NCBI RefSeq assembly: GCF_001640805.2
Contig: NC_066833.1
Location: forward strand, 7,822,564-7,886,563
Length of the DNA stretch: 64,000 nt
Direction: 5' to 3'
DNA from: Lates calcarifer
Lineage: Eukaryota > Chordata > Actinopteri > Centropomidae
Within the stretch, counting starts at the first letter, position 1. Each line of letters begins with the position of its first letter. A model generated the notes under the pieces. That model made no database searches. It was not told the DNA's origin and saw only the letters and a program-made list of their open reading frames with translations. Below are positions 48,961 through 62,095 of this stretch, in pieces. The position numbers were made by a program, and so were the translations under genes.

Positions 48961-49321
48961 CGAGATGAGCCATGAGCATTAATTGTTTAGGGATGCAGGG
49001 TGAGAAACTAGGACGCTTCAGTGCGCCCTCCCTGGCACCTCCACAAAGAGGCCACAAGTTTTTCAAACAAGCAAAGAAGAAAATATTGCACTTGCCACGA
49101 CATTAATTATTCAGTCATTTACACAATTATGATCATTGTGTGTCATGTAGGCTGTGGGGGTTGAATTTTCATAAACTTGCACCACTGGAAAAAAAGGAGT
49201 CGTTACCCATCAGAGGTTATTTGTACTGGTGAGGTCACACAGAGGGTGCAAGCTATGCGAGACTCCCTCTGTAATGGGATCATAATTAAAAGATGAGAGC
49301 TCACGTTTTCATTAGCAAACG

Positions 49322-49514
49322 TGTGATAAAAACTCCTCGTAACGAGGTTGGAGGACCTTGTTCAGGCCTCTGAGGTACCACGGTTATAAATTACTAATGC
49401 CTGCTGGTGGACACCGACACCCAGGAAGACACACTGGCATCATTTGAGGGGGCACTGCAGAAACATATCATTCAAGTTGTGTTAGTGCCTAATGAAGGGC
49501 CTGGTGGCCTGCCA
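49322..49514. promoter_or_regulatory. Intronic element, copy B of a duplicated pair
   Basis: Block 1 (49344-49363, GAGGTTGGAGGACCTTGTTC) matches copy A at 17 of 20 positions. Block 2 (AATTACTAA, 49389-49397) is identical and lies exactly 45 bp downstream of the block 1 start, as in copy A. Block 3 (49487-49514) matches at 24 of 28. The block 2-3 gap is 30 bp shorter than in copy A. Weak similarity extends about 20 bp upstream of block 1. Confidence 0.5.
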
Positions 49515-52020
49515 TCACAAAGCTCACTTTGTCACACAGGGGAACAGTAAAAGTAGGGCATTAGTATGTCATTAGATAGTTTTAAAGCTCTGCTTTTGTT
49601 TTCAGTTTGATTATTCCTTCTGTTTATTTGAACTTGTTTTCAGATTAGTATGCATGTGCAAACAAAAAAAATGGGACAAGTGTGAATAAATCAAGTAGCT
49701 TGGATACATTTGTGCTTTGTCCTTAAAGGTCTTTGTTTATTCAACTTGCTTGTATTTGAATTGGAATTGCAAAGTACTCCAAACCATAAAGACTACATTA
49801 TCAGTTCTTAAACTTGAAAATAACACTACACCATAAAATAGTGTAACTTAAGTAGAAACATCCTGAGAACATTTTGTTCACCCTAATCTGTTGTGTCAGC
49901 TGGCCACGAATCTCATAACCTGTTTCAGGAGAGCGCACTTTGCTTGTGTTTCATAGAGACATGCCTTGCCCTGTTGAACTTAACTGTGTCTCTGGGTGTG
50001 AAGGTATAATGGAAGGGTACAAGAGGAAGCGGAGAAGGTAGGACTGCGGCCAGGGATGCTGGCACACAAGTATAGGTCAGGTTCAGTCTATATGACAGGA
50101 ATCAGACTTCTTTCTCAAGGCCTTGTTAATGGTTTTAAATGGGCGCCCACAATTTGTGTGACAGCCTGCATCTGTCTCACAGCGACAGGGCATGCTTCCA
50201 CAGGCTTGGGCCCTTGCAACCTGACTCCCAGGCCCCGGGATTTACGAGTCTGTGTCGGCTTGTGCCTTACCATGTCAGAGTAACATGTGTTCAGATTAGG
50301 TGCCCGCTTCCAGAACTGTAAAACATCTCACAGTTTCAAAGGAATACCTGTGATTGATGCACTGAACCCCCCCCCAAATACTTCACAGTCTGAGGGTATA
50401 GGTGCTCAGATGTGCTGTACTTCGCTGCCTTCCTCTGGCCTCAACTGAGAAGGAAAGATGGTTTCTAACATAGATCTGCCAACTTCTTGTTTTACAGCCC
50501 TTATTATATGCTGAGAAAGTTTGCCAAAGAGAATTTTTCCATCATCCCTCACTTTGGTGTTGACTGTACGAGGCCAGTGGAGCAGACGTGCTCTGATTAT
50601 TTCTACCTAACCAGTGTGTTATATTCATCTTTCTTAGAGTTTGGTCATAGCTTGCAAACTCCTGTAAAGGATTGATGTTCTTCAGCATAATACACATTGT
50701 CTAAAGATGGTTATTCACAGCTTTGATGTATCTAAGAAGGGTGCCAATGAGAGGCATCACAAAAAAAATTCCTAACCTTTGTCAACACAGCCGACTCGAA
50801 ATAGGACTACAGCATTAAATCACCCCTCTAAGGTTTGCCCAGGAAAATGGATCAGCAGCCAGCGTTACCAGTCTGACTCCAGCCACTGTGGTGTAGATGG
50901 ATGAAGAAGAGAGGTCTAGTATAATTAGTCTTGCTGGGAGTAGAACGTGGCTCTGCGATAAGGATCTGGTTGTTACTCGTGGCCTCAGATGGAGCTTGAG
51001 TCTGAAGTGTCACCACCACAGGTTTCTGTGCTGCCCACGGGGCCTTTCTCTGGAGCGGGTCAGACCCCCACCCCACCTTCCAGCAGAGAAAAATGTCCCA
51101 GAGTAAAACAGACCCCCCCCCCCCATCTCCCTTTCCATCCACAGACCTACTCCAAAGGGAAGACAGCCACTAATCTTCCTGAGAAAGGGATTTCTGCCTT
51201 TCTTTCTATGTCCCTAAATGAGGCTCTTATGCTGCTGTGCTTCTACAGACTGGGTGAGAGATGGAGGGTGCGGGGAGGTGGGAGGGGTGCTGCTCTGTGG
51301 CGATGGTTATGCAGGGATGCCTGCATTCATGCCAGACCCCTGTGCCCCGTTTGGGTTTAACTCCTTGGACATCCACCTTCTACTTGGGGAAAAAAGAAAA
51401 TGCAGTCCTTCATAATGGCCATGTCACTGTGGATTAGTCTTTTACCAAAGCAAAGAAACTCATAGGTTATCTGTGTAGCACACTGCAAATGTATGTATCT
51501 TTCCTATTTAAAGAAATGCTGTAGATTGAGTTACATGGCTGTACATACAAGAAACACCTCCCCTGGCTCCTAAAGCCACCAAACATGTCATGGATTTCAT
51601 TTTTAACAGCCCAAAGTACATTTTCGTATCCCCAGTGTTGAGAGAGAATCAGTTCTATCAGGTGTCATCTACAGTAACGTTTTGTTACAGCATATCAATA
51701 ATGCCTTTCCTGATACTTGAGAAGACCTGCAAGCAACAAGCTTACAGGAAGGCCTATTGACCAAGTCCCAATGTTGTTTATTTTCCTGTCAGAGTCTATA
51801 GCCACACACTATCAGGAACTCACTGCTGTCCTCCAAGAATGACTTCAAGAGCAGCCCGATATTGTTTCTGTCCCGGAATGACTTTCAGTTTATGGCCTTG
51901 TATTTGCAAACTTATAGCTTCATCATCTGCAGAGTCAGTTTACACCTATATTTCAAGCCTGATATGTTCAGTATGTTCCCTAAACTGGGACTGGATACAT
52001 CAAATGCATGATTACAGTCA

Positions 52021-52048
52021 TTTTTTTTTTTTTTTTTTTTTTTTTTTT
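52021..52048. repeat. Poly-T tract (28 nt)
   Basis: Uninterrupted T run in intron 2. Confidence 0.9.
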
Positions 52049-52869
52049 GGTCTTTTACATATTCACATAATCTCAGCCAGTATTGCTGAAATATTCAAAT
52101 GGCTGACTGACTATCTGGGTTACAGAGATTGGTGCTTACATTAATTCATGTGGATTCTATAAACAGTTAACTTGGTCGCTTTCTAAGTCACCCCTCAAAT
52201 CCCCTTCCAGCCTCCATCATCACATCTCTATCTATCTCTTTCTCTCAGTCTTATCTAGAGTTTCACTTTGGGGCTCGACAGGATTTAAAGATTAGATATG
52301 CTAAGTGAAAGCACAAGGGGGACATCTTGTTCTTTCAGTGTGGGGTTTTGTTTTTTTTGGGGGGTTTTTTGGCCTTGCCAATTGCTGTGTAAAAGCCAAA
52401 AACACAGGTCTTTGAGTGGAGTAGTCACTGAAGTTGCTGCCTTTATCATCACTCATTACAGAGTGTCCTCATCACTGAAGTGCTGGCCTACATACTAAGA
52501 GCAGAGGACTGCAGCAAGAGGCAGTGTGGCGCTCCTCCACAGATTCACAGCAATTGGTCACATGGGTTTTACAGCTTAATATATTGTACATATATGTATT
52601 ATCATTACTTTTTATGCATAAATCTAAATTATTAATAAGTTCCCTGGTTTCTTTTTGTGTTTACTTGAAGTACATTAGCAAAGAAAACTCAATCTGAAAG
52701 TACAGAGTTCAGAGGAATTCTTAAGAAGTTGAAAGCACTATAGAGACTTGTCTTTCTAGTTTTGAAAAAGAATATCACAAGACAAATGTTTATTTTAGTG
52801 AATGCTTAGAAGACAGTCTTAAAGGCTTATATTAAGCAGCCCAGTCCTCCAATTGTAGTTTTTGAGCAA

Positions 52870-53170
52870 ATGCCTATAGTATGTTGACTCAATGGGAAAC
52901 TGAAACTGTCTCTAATGTGGTTATGAAACATAAATCAGGCTCAAATGAGAGGACATTTCTGATATTGGTTGCTTCTTTGGAACGCTCTGCCTCAGCTTCA
53001 AAGCCTCCAGAGTTAAAAAAGCAACATGGTATGCTCTGGGCAATGTCTGTGAATATAAATCTCTCTGTACCAGAGGCGTCTACACACGCAGGGCCCAAAG
53101 ACAACATGTTACATTCCTTGCCGTTTACAAGCAGTGGGACAGGAGGTGGAAGCAATATATGGATGCTTTA
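52870..53170. promoter_or_regulatory. Candidate conserved non-coding element in intron 2
   Basis: Unique, open on both strands over nearly the same interval (about 90 codons each way) but with no recognisable domain or splice sites. That points to sequence constraint or chance, not a gene. It includes GTGAATATAAATCTCTCTGT and TTACATTCCTTGCCG. Confidence 0.28.
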
Positions 53171-54119
53171 GGGGATTAACCAACACTCCGTCAGCCAGCT
53201 TTCTCTCCATATCCCTTGAGTCTCTCCCTTCTCCCTTGCTTGTACTTCCCTTTTCTCTTTTTGTGCTTCATCCTCTCTTAAACAGAAAGCTCCTTCCCAG
53301 CATGCATGAGTGTAATCCATGCCCCTGCCTCTGAGACACTTCCTGCCTGTTTTGTTTGTTAGGCTGATGGGAATTTAGCCCAATAAGGTGCTGAGCTCTC
53401 TCCTCTTCTCTAAGGTGTCGCCTCAGGCAACCGCTTTCTTTGGGATGGGAAGACGCTGCATATTATTAAAGAACTTGTTGAAAGTCCACGCTCGTGCATT
53501 TCAGTTTCTACACTGTGAACTTCTCCCTGACCCAGTATTACCTTCAGTATCCATAAGACTTAGAGCCACCAGTTTGCCAGCCTCAGCTACTTTCATCCGC
53601 TAATGTAGCCCTAACACTCACAGTTCAAGTGAAGCAAAATAAACATCTAAGGAGTTTAGACATGGTAAAACAAAAATGTGTGCTTGCTGTAAACACGGGC
53701 GGGAGGCACTTGAGTAAACACGCCTGGTTCTGATGGCTGAGTTGGTCTAAAGGCGGACAGTTTGTGGTCACGCTGTTCCGGTCCCCCCAGCCCCCTCCCA
53801 CCCTCGCCTGCAGACACAGCTGTTGTCCGCCCTCGCAGAAACATTGCTGAAGGAAGCACAGTGCTGCAAGGAAGCCCGCTCAACCGGGATGTGACGTGCA
53901 TGTCTGCAGTCACTCAGGCGTCAGTCAAGAAAAAATAAAACAATAAACTAACTGAAAGGTTTGCATCAACATATTCCTCCCTGGGGAAGATGTGTCTCAG
54001 CCTGAGTAAGGCACTGAACAATTGGTGTCTTTACAATTAATGCCTGGTGTAACTGTGTTGTAGCCACCCCCAGAAAGAAAGAGGAGGAAATTGATTTTTG
54101 CCATCAGTGAAATTCTTCC

Positions 54120-54310
54120 TGAGGGAAATGCTGCTTCTTGTAATTACAGATCTAAGGTTTCACTGCTGGTGTTCTCCTGCCTGGGTTAGCATTTAGCAAT
54201 TAGCCCTAATCACTGAGAGCTCTGGGGCATGAGTCACGTTGAGCCAGACTTGTTCATACATATCACCTGCCAACCTGAACTAAGTGAAATGAGCTGGGTT
54301 CAGACCTTTA
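54120..54310. promoter_or_regulatory. Candidate conserved non-coding element in intron 2
   Basis: Dense homeodomain-type cores: TTGTAATTACAGATCTAAGG, GCATTTAGCAATTAGCCCTA and CTAATCACTGAG, followed by CATGAGTCACGTTGAGCC with an AP-1/MAF-like TGAGTCA. Composition is unlike the flanks. Confidence 0.35.
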
Positions 54311-55639
54311 AATAAAATGGTCAGAAACAACAGCAAACCATCCAACCTAGTCAGCAACTTGCAGCAGAGGCGGAGGAATTCCATAAACATCTCTGAAAAG
54401 AATAAACTTTTACAGTATATTTTTATGGTCACATCTCTAGGAGGGTGAATCTTTCCTCAGATGACTGTAACAGCCACTGGCCTCAACCCAAGCACAGGTT
54501 GCAGACGTGTAAACCATGCAACCAGCAAAATAAGCAGATGAGGTTTCCTAGGTAAATAAAGTGGATGCAGGTATAACAAACAAAAGCTGTCTCTGCCTAC
54601 AAATTCACTGGCTCTAAGACCAAGCCCAAAAAAGATGACCATCTTGGAAAGACACAAAGGCTTCCCAAACAAATGTGAGCTTTCATATTTGGTGTCATTT
54701 TTGTCTGAGGGTTAAGAAAGCAAAACTGGAAGCAGGTTAAAGATAAAATAAAGGACGAATTTCTGTACAGCTCCTCTTGTACAATTGATATTTTACATTT
54801 ACTTCAGGATAAGAAAGCCATAATTTGGGAAGACCCTCTGCCAGCCATATGCATACATTTGCTACAGTGCCATATTCTTTGTGAGAAAGTCTTTTAGGAC
54901 TGCTACTATTAGTTACATTGCTCTGTAATCACAGCAAGGCCCCTGTGTGGTTGTCATGACCTGTAGAAAAAAGGCAAAAAAAAAAAAAAAAGCTGCCATA
55001 TGGAAAACTGATTTGTAATGTCATTCATCATACAGCTGCAGGAATGAAGACAGTAGTTCAGCTGGGTAGCAATAGATGATTGAATGGTATCTCTGGCTGG
55101 GGTGAACAGGTTAGGGTTTTTTTTGTTGTCATCAAAGAATCCACTCTGTTTCTAGAAATAGGATGTCTGAGATTTGAATTTTAAATTCTCCTAATTTCAA
55201 CTAACTTAAACATTAAATTCCCACTGCTTGGTGCTTCACAGTAAAGTTTTCAGCTTGGATGGCCTCAGTGAAATACAAATCAACGGTGGTAAAGGTTCAG
55301 CAAAGTAGATCAAAGTATATATAAAGTGTCATTCTGACTTCTTTGTTTTAGGGATTTCACTGTAAAGCAGTGATGGCATGTAAAGAGGGAAACATGAAAT
55401 GGAAATACTCAGCAAAACACAGAGACAAAGTGAAGGCATGACTGATAAATGGTGCTAAAAGAAAATGTGAACTGAGCTGAGCCTAAAAGATTCCACAGTC
55501 CTTCAATAAATAGAAGCAGGAGACAGAGAGTCTCCTGGAAAGAAGTGTGAACAAGGGCAATAAAAAGTAGAAAGAAGACACCTCTTCACAAGGCAACACA
55601 AGCCAACATGTGATATTTTGGTCCAGTTGCAGATGAACA

Positions 55640-55880
55640 GAGATTAGACTTTCAGGCTTGCGTTGTTCGGAGTCATTTATTCATAGAATCCACTAATGAA
55701 AATATCCTCAAATCCTTGATTACATCATGATTACACCCCTAATTTCTAATTACTGCAATAAGGTTAATGGCTCTGCTGTAGCTTCACGACGTTTATTAAG
55801 TGCAAGGAGGCAGACGTCTAATGAACAGTCTACAAATGAAAAGGGGTTTGTTGAATGAAAGCCTGTATGTGTTAGTATAG
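55640..55880. promoter_or_regulatory. Candidate conserved non-coding element in intron 2, TAAT-rich
   Basis: Within 240 bp there are at least seven TAAT/ATTA cores, for example GGAGTCATTTATTCATAGAA, TTGATTACATCATGATTACA, CCTAATTTCTAATTACTGC and TCTAATGAACAG, plus CACGACGTTTATTAAGTGC. This density is typical of developmental enhancers. Stops occur in every frame. Confidence 0.38.
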
Positions 55881-58800
55881 TGTGTAAGCCTGTTGTGTTT
55901 TGTTTGCCAGGTGCTTTCCCCAACGGTGTTAGCTAAGCCGGAGAATTCCTGGCTTGGGCTTCAAAGAGCAGCGGGGTCACCCCCTGACAGCAGCGAATAC
56001 AGACATGTTCATGGCAGACATGGTTCTGATGAGCACACTGTGAGCAGACTGTTTGTCAGCTTGACCACCATCATTATATATCTGAAGTCCACAGATATAC
56101 AGCAGTTGTTACAGAGAGATGGTGTGGATTTGTCTCTGCACTCAGATTGTGTGTTTCTCTACAGACGAATTCAGTTCAACTCAAATGTTGATTGCACCCG
56201 TGCAGCGCTAAATGGATGAATTGTATATCATGCAGTCATACTGTTCTTTAATTCATTCTGTGCTTATGTTGTTTCATGCCATCGTTCATGCATTTTTAGT
56301 GTCGACAGAACGCTTAAGAAAACAAGCTGAAAATCCTAGTGTGGACAGAATTTGAAATCAGCCGGCTGAGGGTGAATGTGCAGTCTCACAATCAGCGCTT
56401 GACCCTGTCAGTTTAACACAGCCTGTCTCCTGATCATTCTTATCGCAGATTATAAGGTTGGCATCGACTGTCATGGTAAAAAATTGTAATGTTCTGGCAC
56501 GGCGCTTCTTCAGCAGCCGAGTACAGCATATCATACGCTACAAAAAGTGAAATCTGAGTAAGATTAAATATCTTAAATCAAAGTGATGTATGCCTGTCTG
56601 ACAACATGTTTCTTCTTAGCAGACAGTTTTTTCTGTAGGAGCATGTACAAGTTTTGACAGGTAAAATTTTCCTGTTGGCTTTTAAAAAACCTATATATTT
56701 TAAGTAATATTTCCCCCATTTCTGTTTTTGCAGTGTAGCAGCAGTGTTACTTTTTCAAAATGTAAACATTTTGGAGACACACACACAGCTTGGTATTGGG
56801 TCAGTTTTGTAATCATATTTATCTGTCACCAACCCACTTTCATGAAATTGCAGTCTGTGCAGTGTGTATTGGGAAAACGTTAATGTGTTTGTGTGTGTGT
56901 GTTTCTTGTCTCTGCATGAGTGCAGTGCACATTCTCTCAGTATTAGCTTTGGCAGAACAGGTTTGAGATGCTTAAGTGATAGAGGTACTGTAAATCCTCT
57001 TTGTTCAGCAGAGTTGTAGTCTTACAGAGTATCTGGCCCATCTGAAATTCCCACGGAACAAAGAGGAAGGTGGGGAAGGGAGGAGAGGGGGTGACGGAGA
57101 GAAAGAAAGAGAAGGAGAGGGTACTCAGCTGAAGTGGGGGTATTGTTTACACATCAAGACGCTTCCTCTAACTCCCAGGAAAAGCAGTAATTTGCCTTGC
57201 ATGGTTATATAGTTTAATTTCTCCATTGTGCAGGGGGATAACCCCTTAATTATAGAGGAGGAAGTAGGCCTAAGCCCTGGACAGAGGGTGAGGGCTCATG
57301 GAGAGAGCCTCCCTGAGTTTTGGACTGAATCTGGGCTTCTCACTCCTTCTTTGCTGTAGCCATTTTGCCTGTTCATTACCACTTGTGGGATGTCTGGGTG
57401 CTTGCCAATTAGTTCAGGTAATACTTCCCTCTGTGAAGTCAGACCAGCTCCCCTGGTGGAGACTTCCAGGTGTCTGGGCCTGGAGGACGTGGGATCAGGG
57501 GGGCTGGGGATTGGCAAAAGCTGCCAAAACCATAGGGACCTTTACCCATTAAAGACTTGCAATCACTTCATAAAATCATCCCACATTTTGGAACACTGGA
57601 TGCAAAACCATCCAGAGGTGACAATTAACACCCAAACTGAGTACTTCCACAGTAAGCCATAATGACAGACATGAGTAAATATTGACCCAGGTAGTAAATG
57701 TTCCAAGAAGTATGTAGGTTAAAATATATGGATAATGCAAAACTCTCCATCAATAGGTCATTAAGTTGTGTATTCAGTCTGAGTAAGTGAATCAAGGGTT
57801 TGGGTTTTTCACTTCTTTTAAATGCAAGAGGCCAAATCTAAATGGAAGTTAATTGGTCTCAAAACTCAGGAAGTAAGTTGAGTTATAAAGCAGCTAAAAT
57901 GATCTCAGTGTGAGCTCAGTCTATATCTCATTGTGTTTTGGACTATGAACAATTTTAAGAAGTCATATTGGGCTCTGATAAAATGTCATTTTTAGGACCA
58001 TGCAATTACTTGATTAATCAAGAAAATACTGATGATGAAAATAATCATTAGTTACTGCCCTAAAACTAATCCTGTCCACATTAATCCATACTACACAGGT
58101 CAATCCCATATTTTCTGAACTAGCCCATTCAGAACATGGATAGTTTTTGGTCTTGTTTATATGTCAAAAGGTGAAAAGAAAGTTTCTGTGGAAAGTGCAG
58201 GCTGTGATAGAGCTATTTTTACAGATGTGCATTAACTCAATACTACACTGCTGGGCATTTTGTAAAACTGGCCTTGTGCACATATCTGTGTGTGTGTGTT
58301 ACTCTGACTGTTTGGTTAGTGCTCAGCTCCGGCAGCTTGTCATAGCTGTAGCGACTGTAATTGCCCTAGGCCTTGGGCTGTGGGGCAGATGGAGTAACAA
58401 TACAAGGTTTTCATTTTGAGTGAGTCACCTCTGTTCATTCCAGGACAACCAGGGCAGTTTATGAAATTAGCCTCTCGATGAATATTTATTCATGATTTTT
58501 TTTTTTTTTTTTACGGTGAAGAGAAATATTATGTTTGCATTTCAGCTGAACCGGTGCCTTTGTTACACACTGGTATCTCAATAGTTTTTACACACTGGCA
58601 ATTTGTGTTTCCTCAGCCACTCTTAAGAGTCTGAGCTGGGAGAAAGAACAGAGGGGGTTCTGTGGGCTCATATTGAGCAAAGAACATCTTCAGAAATATT
58701 TTCCGTCATGAAATTATTGCTGAAGCTAACACCACAGCCTCCTATCTAATTCTACTATTCAGGACTACAGGTTTTACAGTCTGCTTCCACCTGTGTTGTC

Positions 58801-59469
58801 CAATCTTAAAGGCCAAGTATTCATAATTTCTTTAAAAGCTGTCGACGCAGAACCACCCCTCCCATGCTGAATATAACAGCTGATCTTTGTACACACTTTC
58901 ACCTCTGTCTCTCTCTTCCAGTCTCTAGCTTTCTCTTTCCCTCCTCCTCCTCCCTTCCCTCACTCTGCTGCCACACAGTTACTAGCGCCATTAAGCTGTC
59001 ATAACACGGCACATATAACCAGAGGTGATCCCAGGACTGTGAATCAAGCTTCCCCGGGGGCAAGGCACCGCGGCAGCCAAACATGATCGCTACCTCAGGG
59101 TCTGGGGTGATGGGTACCACATGTAAGCAGAGGCAACCACTGGTCCTAATAGGAGCTGACAAGTGGCGGTCTGACAGAGGGGAGATCAGATGGTTTGGGC
59201 TGGCCTTTTGCTATAGAAACAGAGCTCGGTTTCTATAGGCCCTATGGCAGAGTGGATTGCTTTAAATAGAGACTTTGTACAGAAGAAACACTCAACTCAG
59301 GGCTCCCCTGCTGCTCAGTCTCTCCATCATTTGAGATCTACATTAGCTTGGTGCTAGATTTCATATGGTTCTTATGTTTAACTAAACCCCTCAATTAAAT
59401 GAGCAGCAAGGATTTCACAGTTTCTCTTCTCTTAAATATACAAAGTCTGTATACATGTGTTGAGTACAA

Positions 59470-59720
59470 CTGCATATGTGAAAAAACTATTATGAAGCCT
59501 TTTGTTGCTCCAGAGGAAGCAGTGTGAAATCTGAAAAAAATGCCTCAGTGATGTCATGACAGTCAAGCTGCATTGTGAGTAATGTAGGTGCCAGATTTCA
59601 ACAAAGAGGAAGAATGTGTGGAGTTAAAAGGACTAACTCTGTGGTTCTGTTGCATTGATTTTGATCAACTTCTCTTTAAACGTTGCATCATGAGTCTGAC
59701 AGTGTTACACAGGTACTCAG
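59470..59720 (+). repeat. Dispersed repeat family 1, copy 3
   Basis: AATGTAGGTGCCAGATTTCA, AAGAGGAAGAATGTGTGGAG and GCATCATGAGTCTGACAGTG parallel the copies at 7155 and 40730. Confidence 0.5.
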
Positions 59721-60989
59721 TCACAGGGACACAAGAATTTTGAGTCTTCCAAATCCTCCAAACTAAACAGTAAAAGGGAAAGACAGTAGTCACAGTTCAT
59801 AGAAACCAACACTGACTGTTGTTAGGAAACAAACAGTGTCAAAGTCACGCACATTGCTGACCAATCCCCACAACGTTATGACATGCAATGCCACCATCAC
59901 TCCATTTTTGCCTTTGTGGGTTTGCACTTAAAACAGTGTCATGTACAATGACAACATCATGTGCAGCTGATGTGTTTCATCCTAACAATCGCAAACTGCA
60001 CTTTGCCACTAGAGTCTGGGGCAGATTACAGAAAAGACCACAGGCTACCTGAGACATGTAGGGTGAACAACAGCATCAAGGCGTTGATGGGTTTAAGGAG
60101 ATGGGTGGGTGCACAGTGATAATTCATTCCTAAATGCTGGATAGCTGAAGCTGACAAAAACCCAACTATCTTGACAACCTTTAATGGAGTCATGATTCAT
60201 TCACCCTCTCTCAAACCACAGCATACAGTACAACTTCATATGGTGTTTGTTTCAAGCGTTTAATGTGGTGCTTGTAAAGAGAAGATTAAGAATAATACAG
60301 TGCCAGAAATGTGGCATCCTTTCCCAAAAAGAGTTGGTTGATGAAGATCATGACTGGGCCACATGTGGATCATTATCAAGAGCCAAGAATTGTTAAAACT
60401 TCAATGCTTTCTTAGATTTGGGCTTTGAAGAAGGGCAAAGGGAAAATGGTTTCTAATCAAGGTCTTGCAAAAACAAAAGCCACAGTACCCAAACTCTAGA
60501 AAGACCATCTTCAACCTCAGGAGCCAGATGGTTTTTGTTTGTTTGTTTCTACTGAAGGAAAACCCACACTAAATAAAGAATTATATGATAAGTCAGTCTG
60601 CAGTCATTTGTTTGTTTTGAACATAAATGCTGAGCTAAAGCTGCCTTTGGGGATTTTTTAAGAGATAAAAAACAACATGTAATAAATGGAATTCAGCTTT
60701 AGAAACAGACTGTGAAGAGAATCAACTTTTTTTTTTTCTTATAAGACTTCTGCCTGGATTTGGTCTGGAGTCTAGAGTTTGGCGTGAGTCCACACTGTAA
60801 TTGTTTCACTATGTTGCCACTCAATTGTGCCGTCACTATGACTGAGATATCATAGCGGACTCTCTCCTGCATTAGTCTTATTTTAACCCACCAATACTTC
60901 AAGGTTTGATGAAATCTGTTATCATTACTGTTATAGTCTAACACTGACTTAACTTTGTTACCCAGATGCTTCATACTGTAGGTTGATGA

Positions 60990-61150
60990 AAGCTCTGCAG
61001 CACATATGTGCCCACATCTTTCTGTCATATCCAGGCCCAAGTTGATGACATCACTATGATATCGTCAGGGTTAAATAAGACATGAGCAGGTCTTACCTTG
61101 ACAAAGGAGCTGATTCTCATGTGTAACATCGGTGGAGTGGCCCTTTAAGA
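60990..61150 (-). repeat. CTTAAAGGGCCACTCCACCG-type repeat (inverted)
   Basis: On the minus strand it begins CTTAAAGGGCCACTCCACCG, then ATGTTACACATGAGAATCAG and CTCCTTTGTCAAGG. This resembles a common fish repeat and the AAAGGTGAATTCCACCA start at 40737, so it may belong to the same family in opposite orientation. Confidence 0.5.
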
Positions 61151-61949
61151 AAAAAAAAAAAAGTTAATTTGATTGATTTTATACTGAAAATATCTGTCAC
61201 CCACTAATCTTCTGTGAATGACAACTTTGCCTTGTACAAATGAGTCCCTCATCTCATCAAAGACTGTAAGGGTATATCGGTGTATTTTAGAGCAAATACA
61301 CACAATGCAGTGCAGATGCAAAGGGAAAGTATATTATGAGCCAACTCCAGTGGAATCAAGTAGAAGTAATTTCCTTTTTCCGTGTTCCTTACGAACAGAG
61401 GATTCTGCAAAGGAAGATATTTTTTATGTCATCATTGACATCTTCAGAGGAGAATTTCACCTTTTAAATTGTTCTTTAATTGTTAATCACTATATTAAAG
61501 TCTCAATCAAGGCAGGTAGATCTAGCATCCTGCAATTGCTAATGGCCTTACTTTGACAGAGCCTATTGAACACTGTGAATAGCAGCAGTTAATTGTGGAC
61601 AGTCTACACTCTTCTTTTAATCATCTCCTTTGTCTAGACTTGTCTTGTCTATCCACATAGCATCAATGGCCTAACTCACGTTATATAATCAAGCTAACTT
61701 GGCTTTATCATGTCATAGAACTCGAAGTTTTATAGTTGAATAGTGACATAGGAGCAGAATGTAACACTATTCAGTTAAAGACACGTCAAAGCATTACCCA
61801 TTTATACCAAATGGTTATACAGATGGCAGGAAATGCTCTACTCTTTGAGAGAGAAAACAACCTCAGCAGCGAGGAGGAATTCTGCTGGGAGAGTTAGTAC
61901 CATCTTAACAAATGTATATATGCTCATATTAACATGTATGGACAATTTA

Positions 61950-62095
61950 GATTCACCAGTTAACCAGTCTTTGGACTGTGGGAGGAAGCTGGATAACCTG
62001 GAGAGAACCCAGGCAGGAACAGGGAGAACATGCAAACTTCACACAGAAAAACCCAGGATGAACCTAGAGCTTGCTGTGAGGTGACAGTGCAGTGC
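61950..62095 (+). repeat. GGACTGTGGGAGGAAGC-type interspersed repeat
   Basis: TTTGGACTGTGGGAGGAAGC, GGAGAGAACCCAGGCAGG, GGGAGAACATGCAAACTTCA, CACAGAAAAACCC and GCTTGCTGTGAGGTGACAGT are the standard order of a repeat found throughout fish genomes. Confidence 0.8.
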
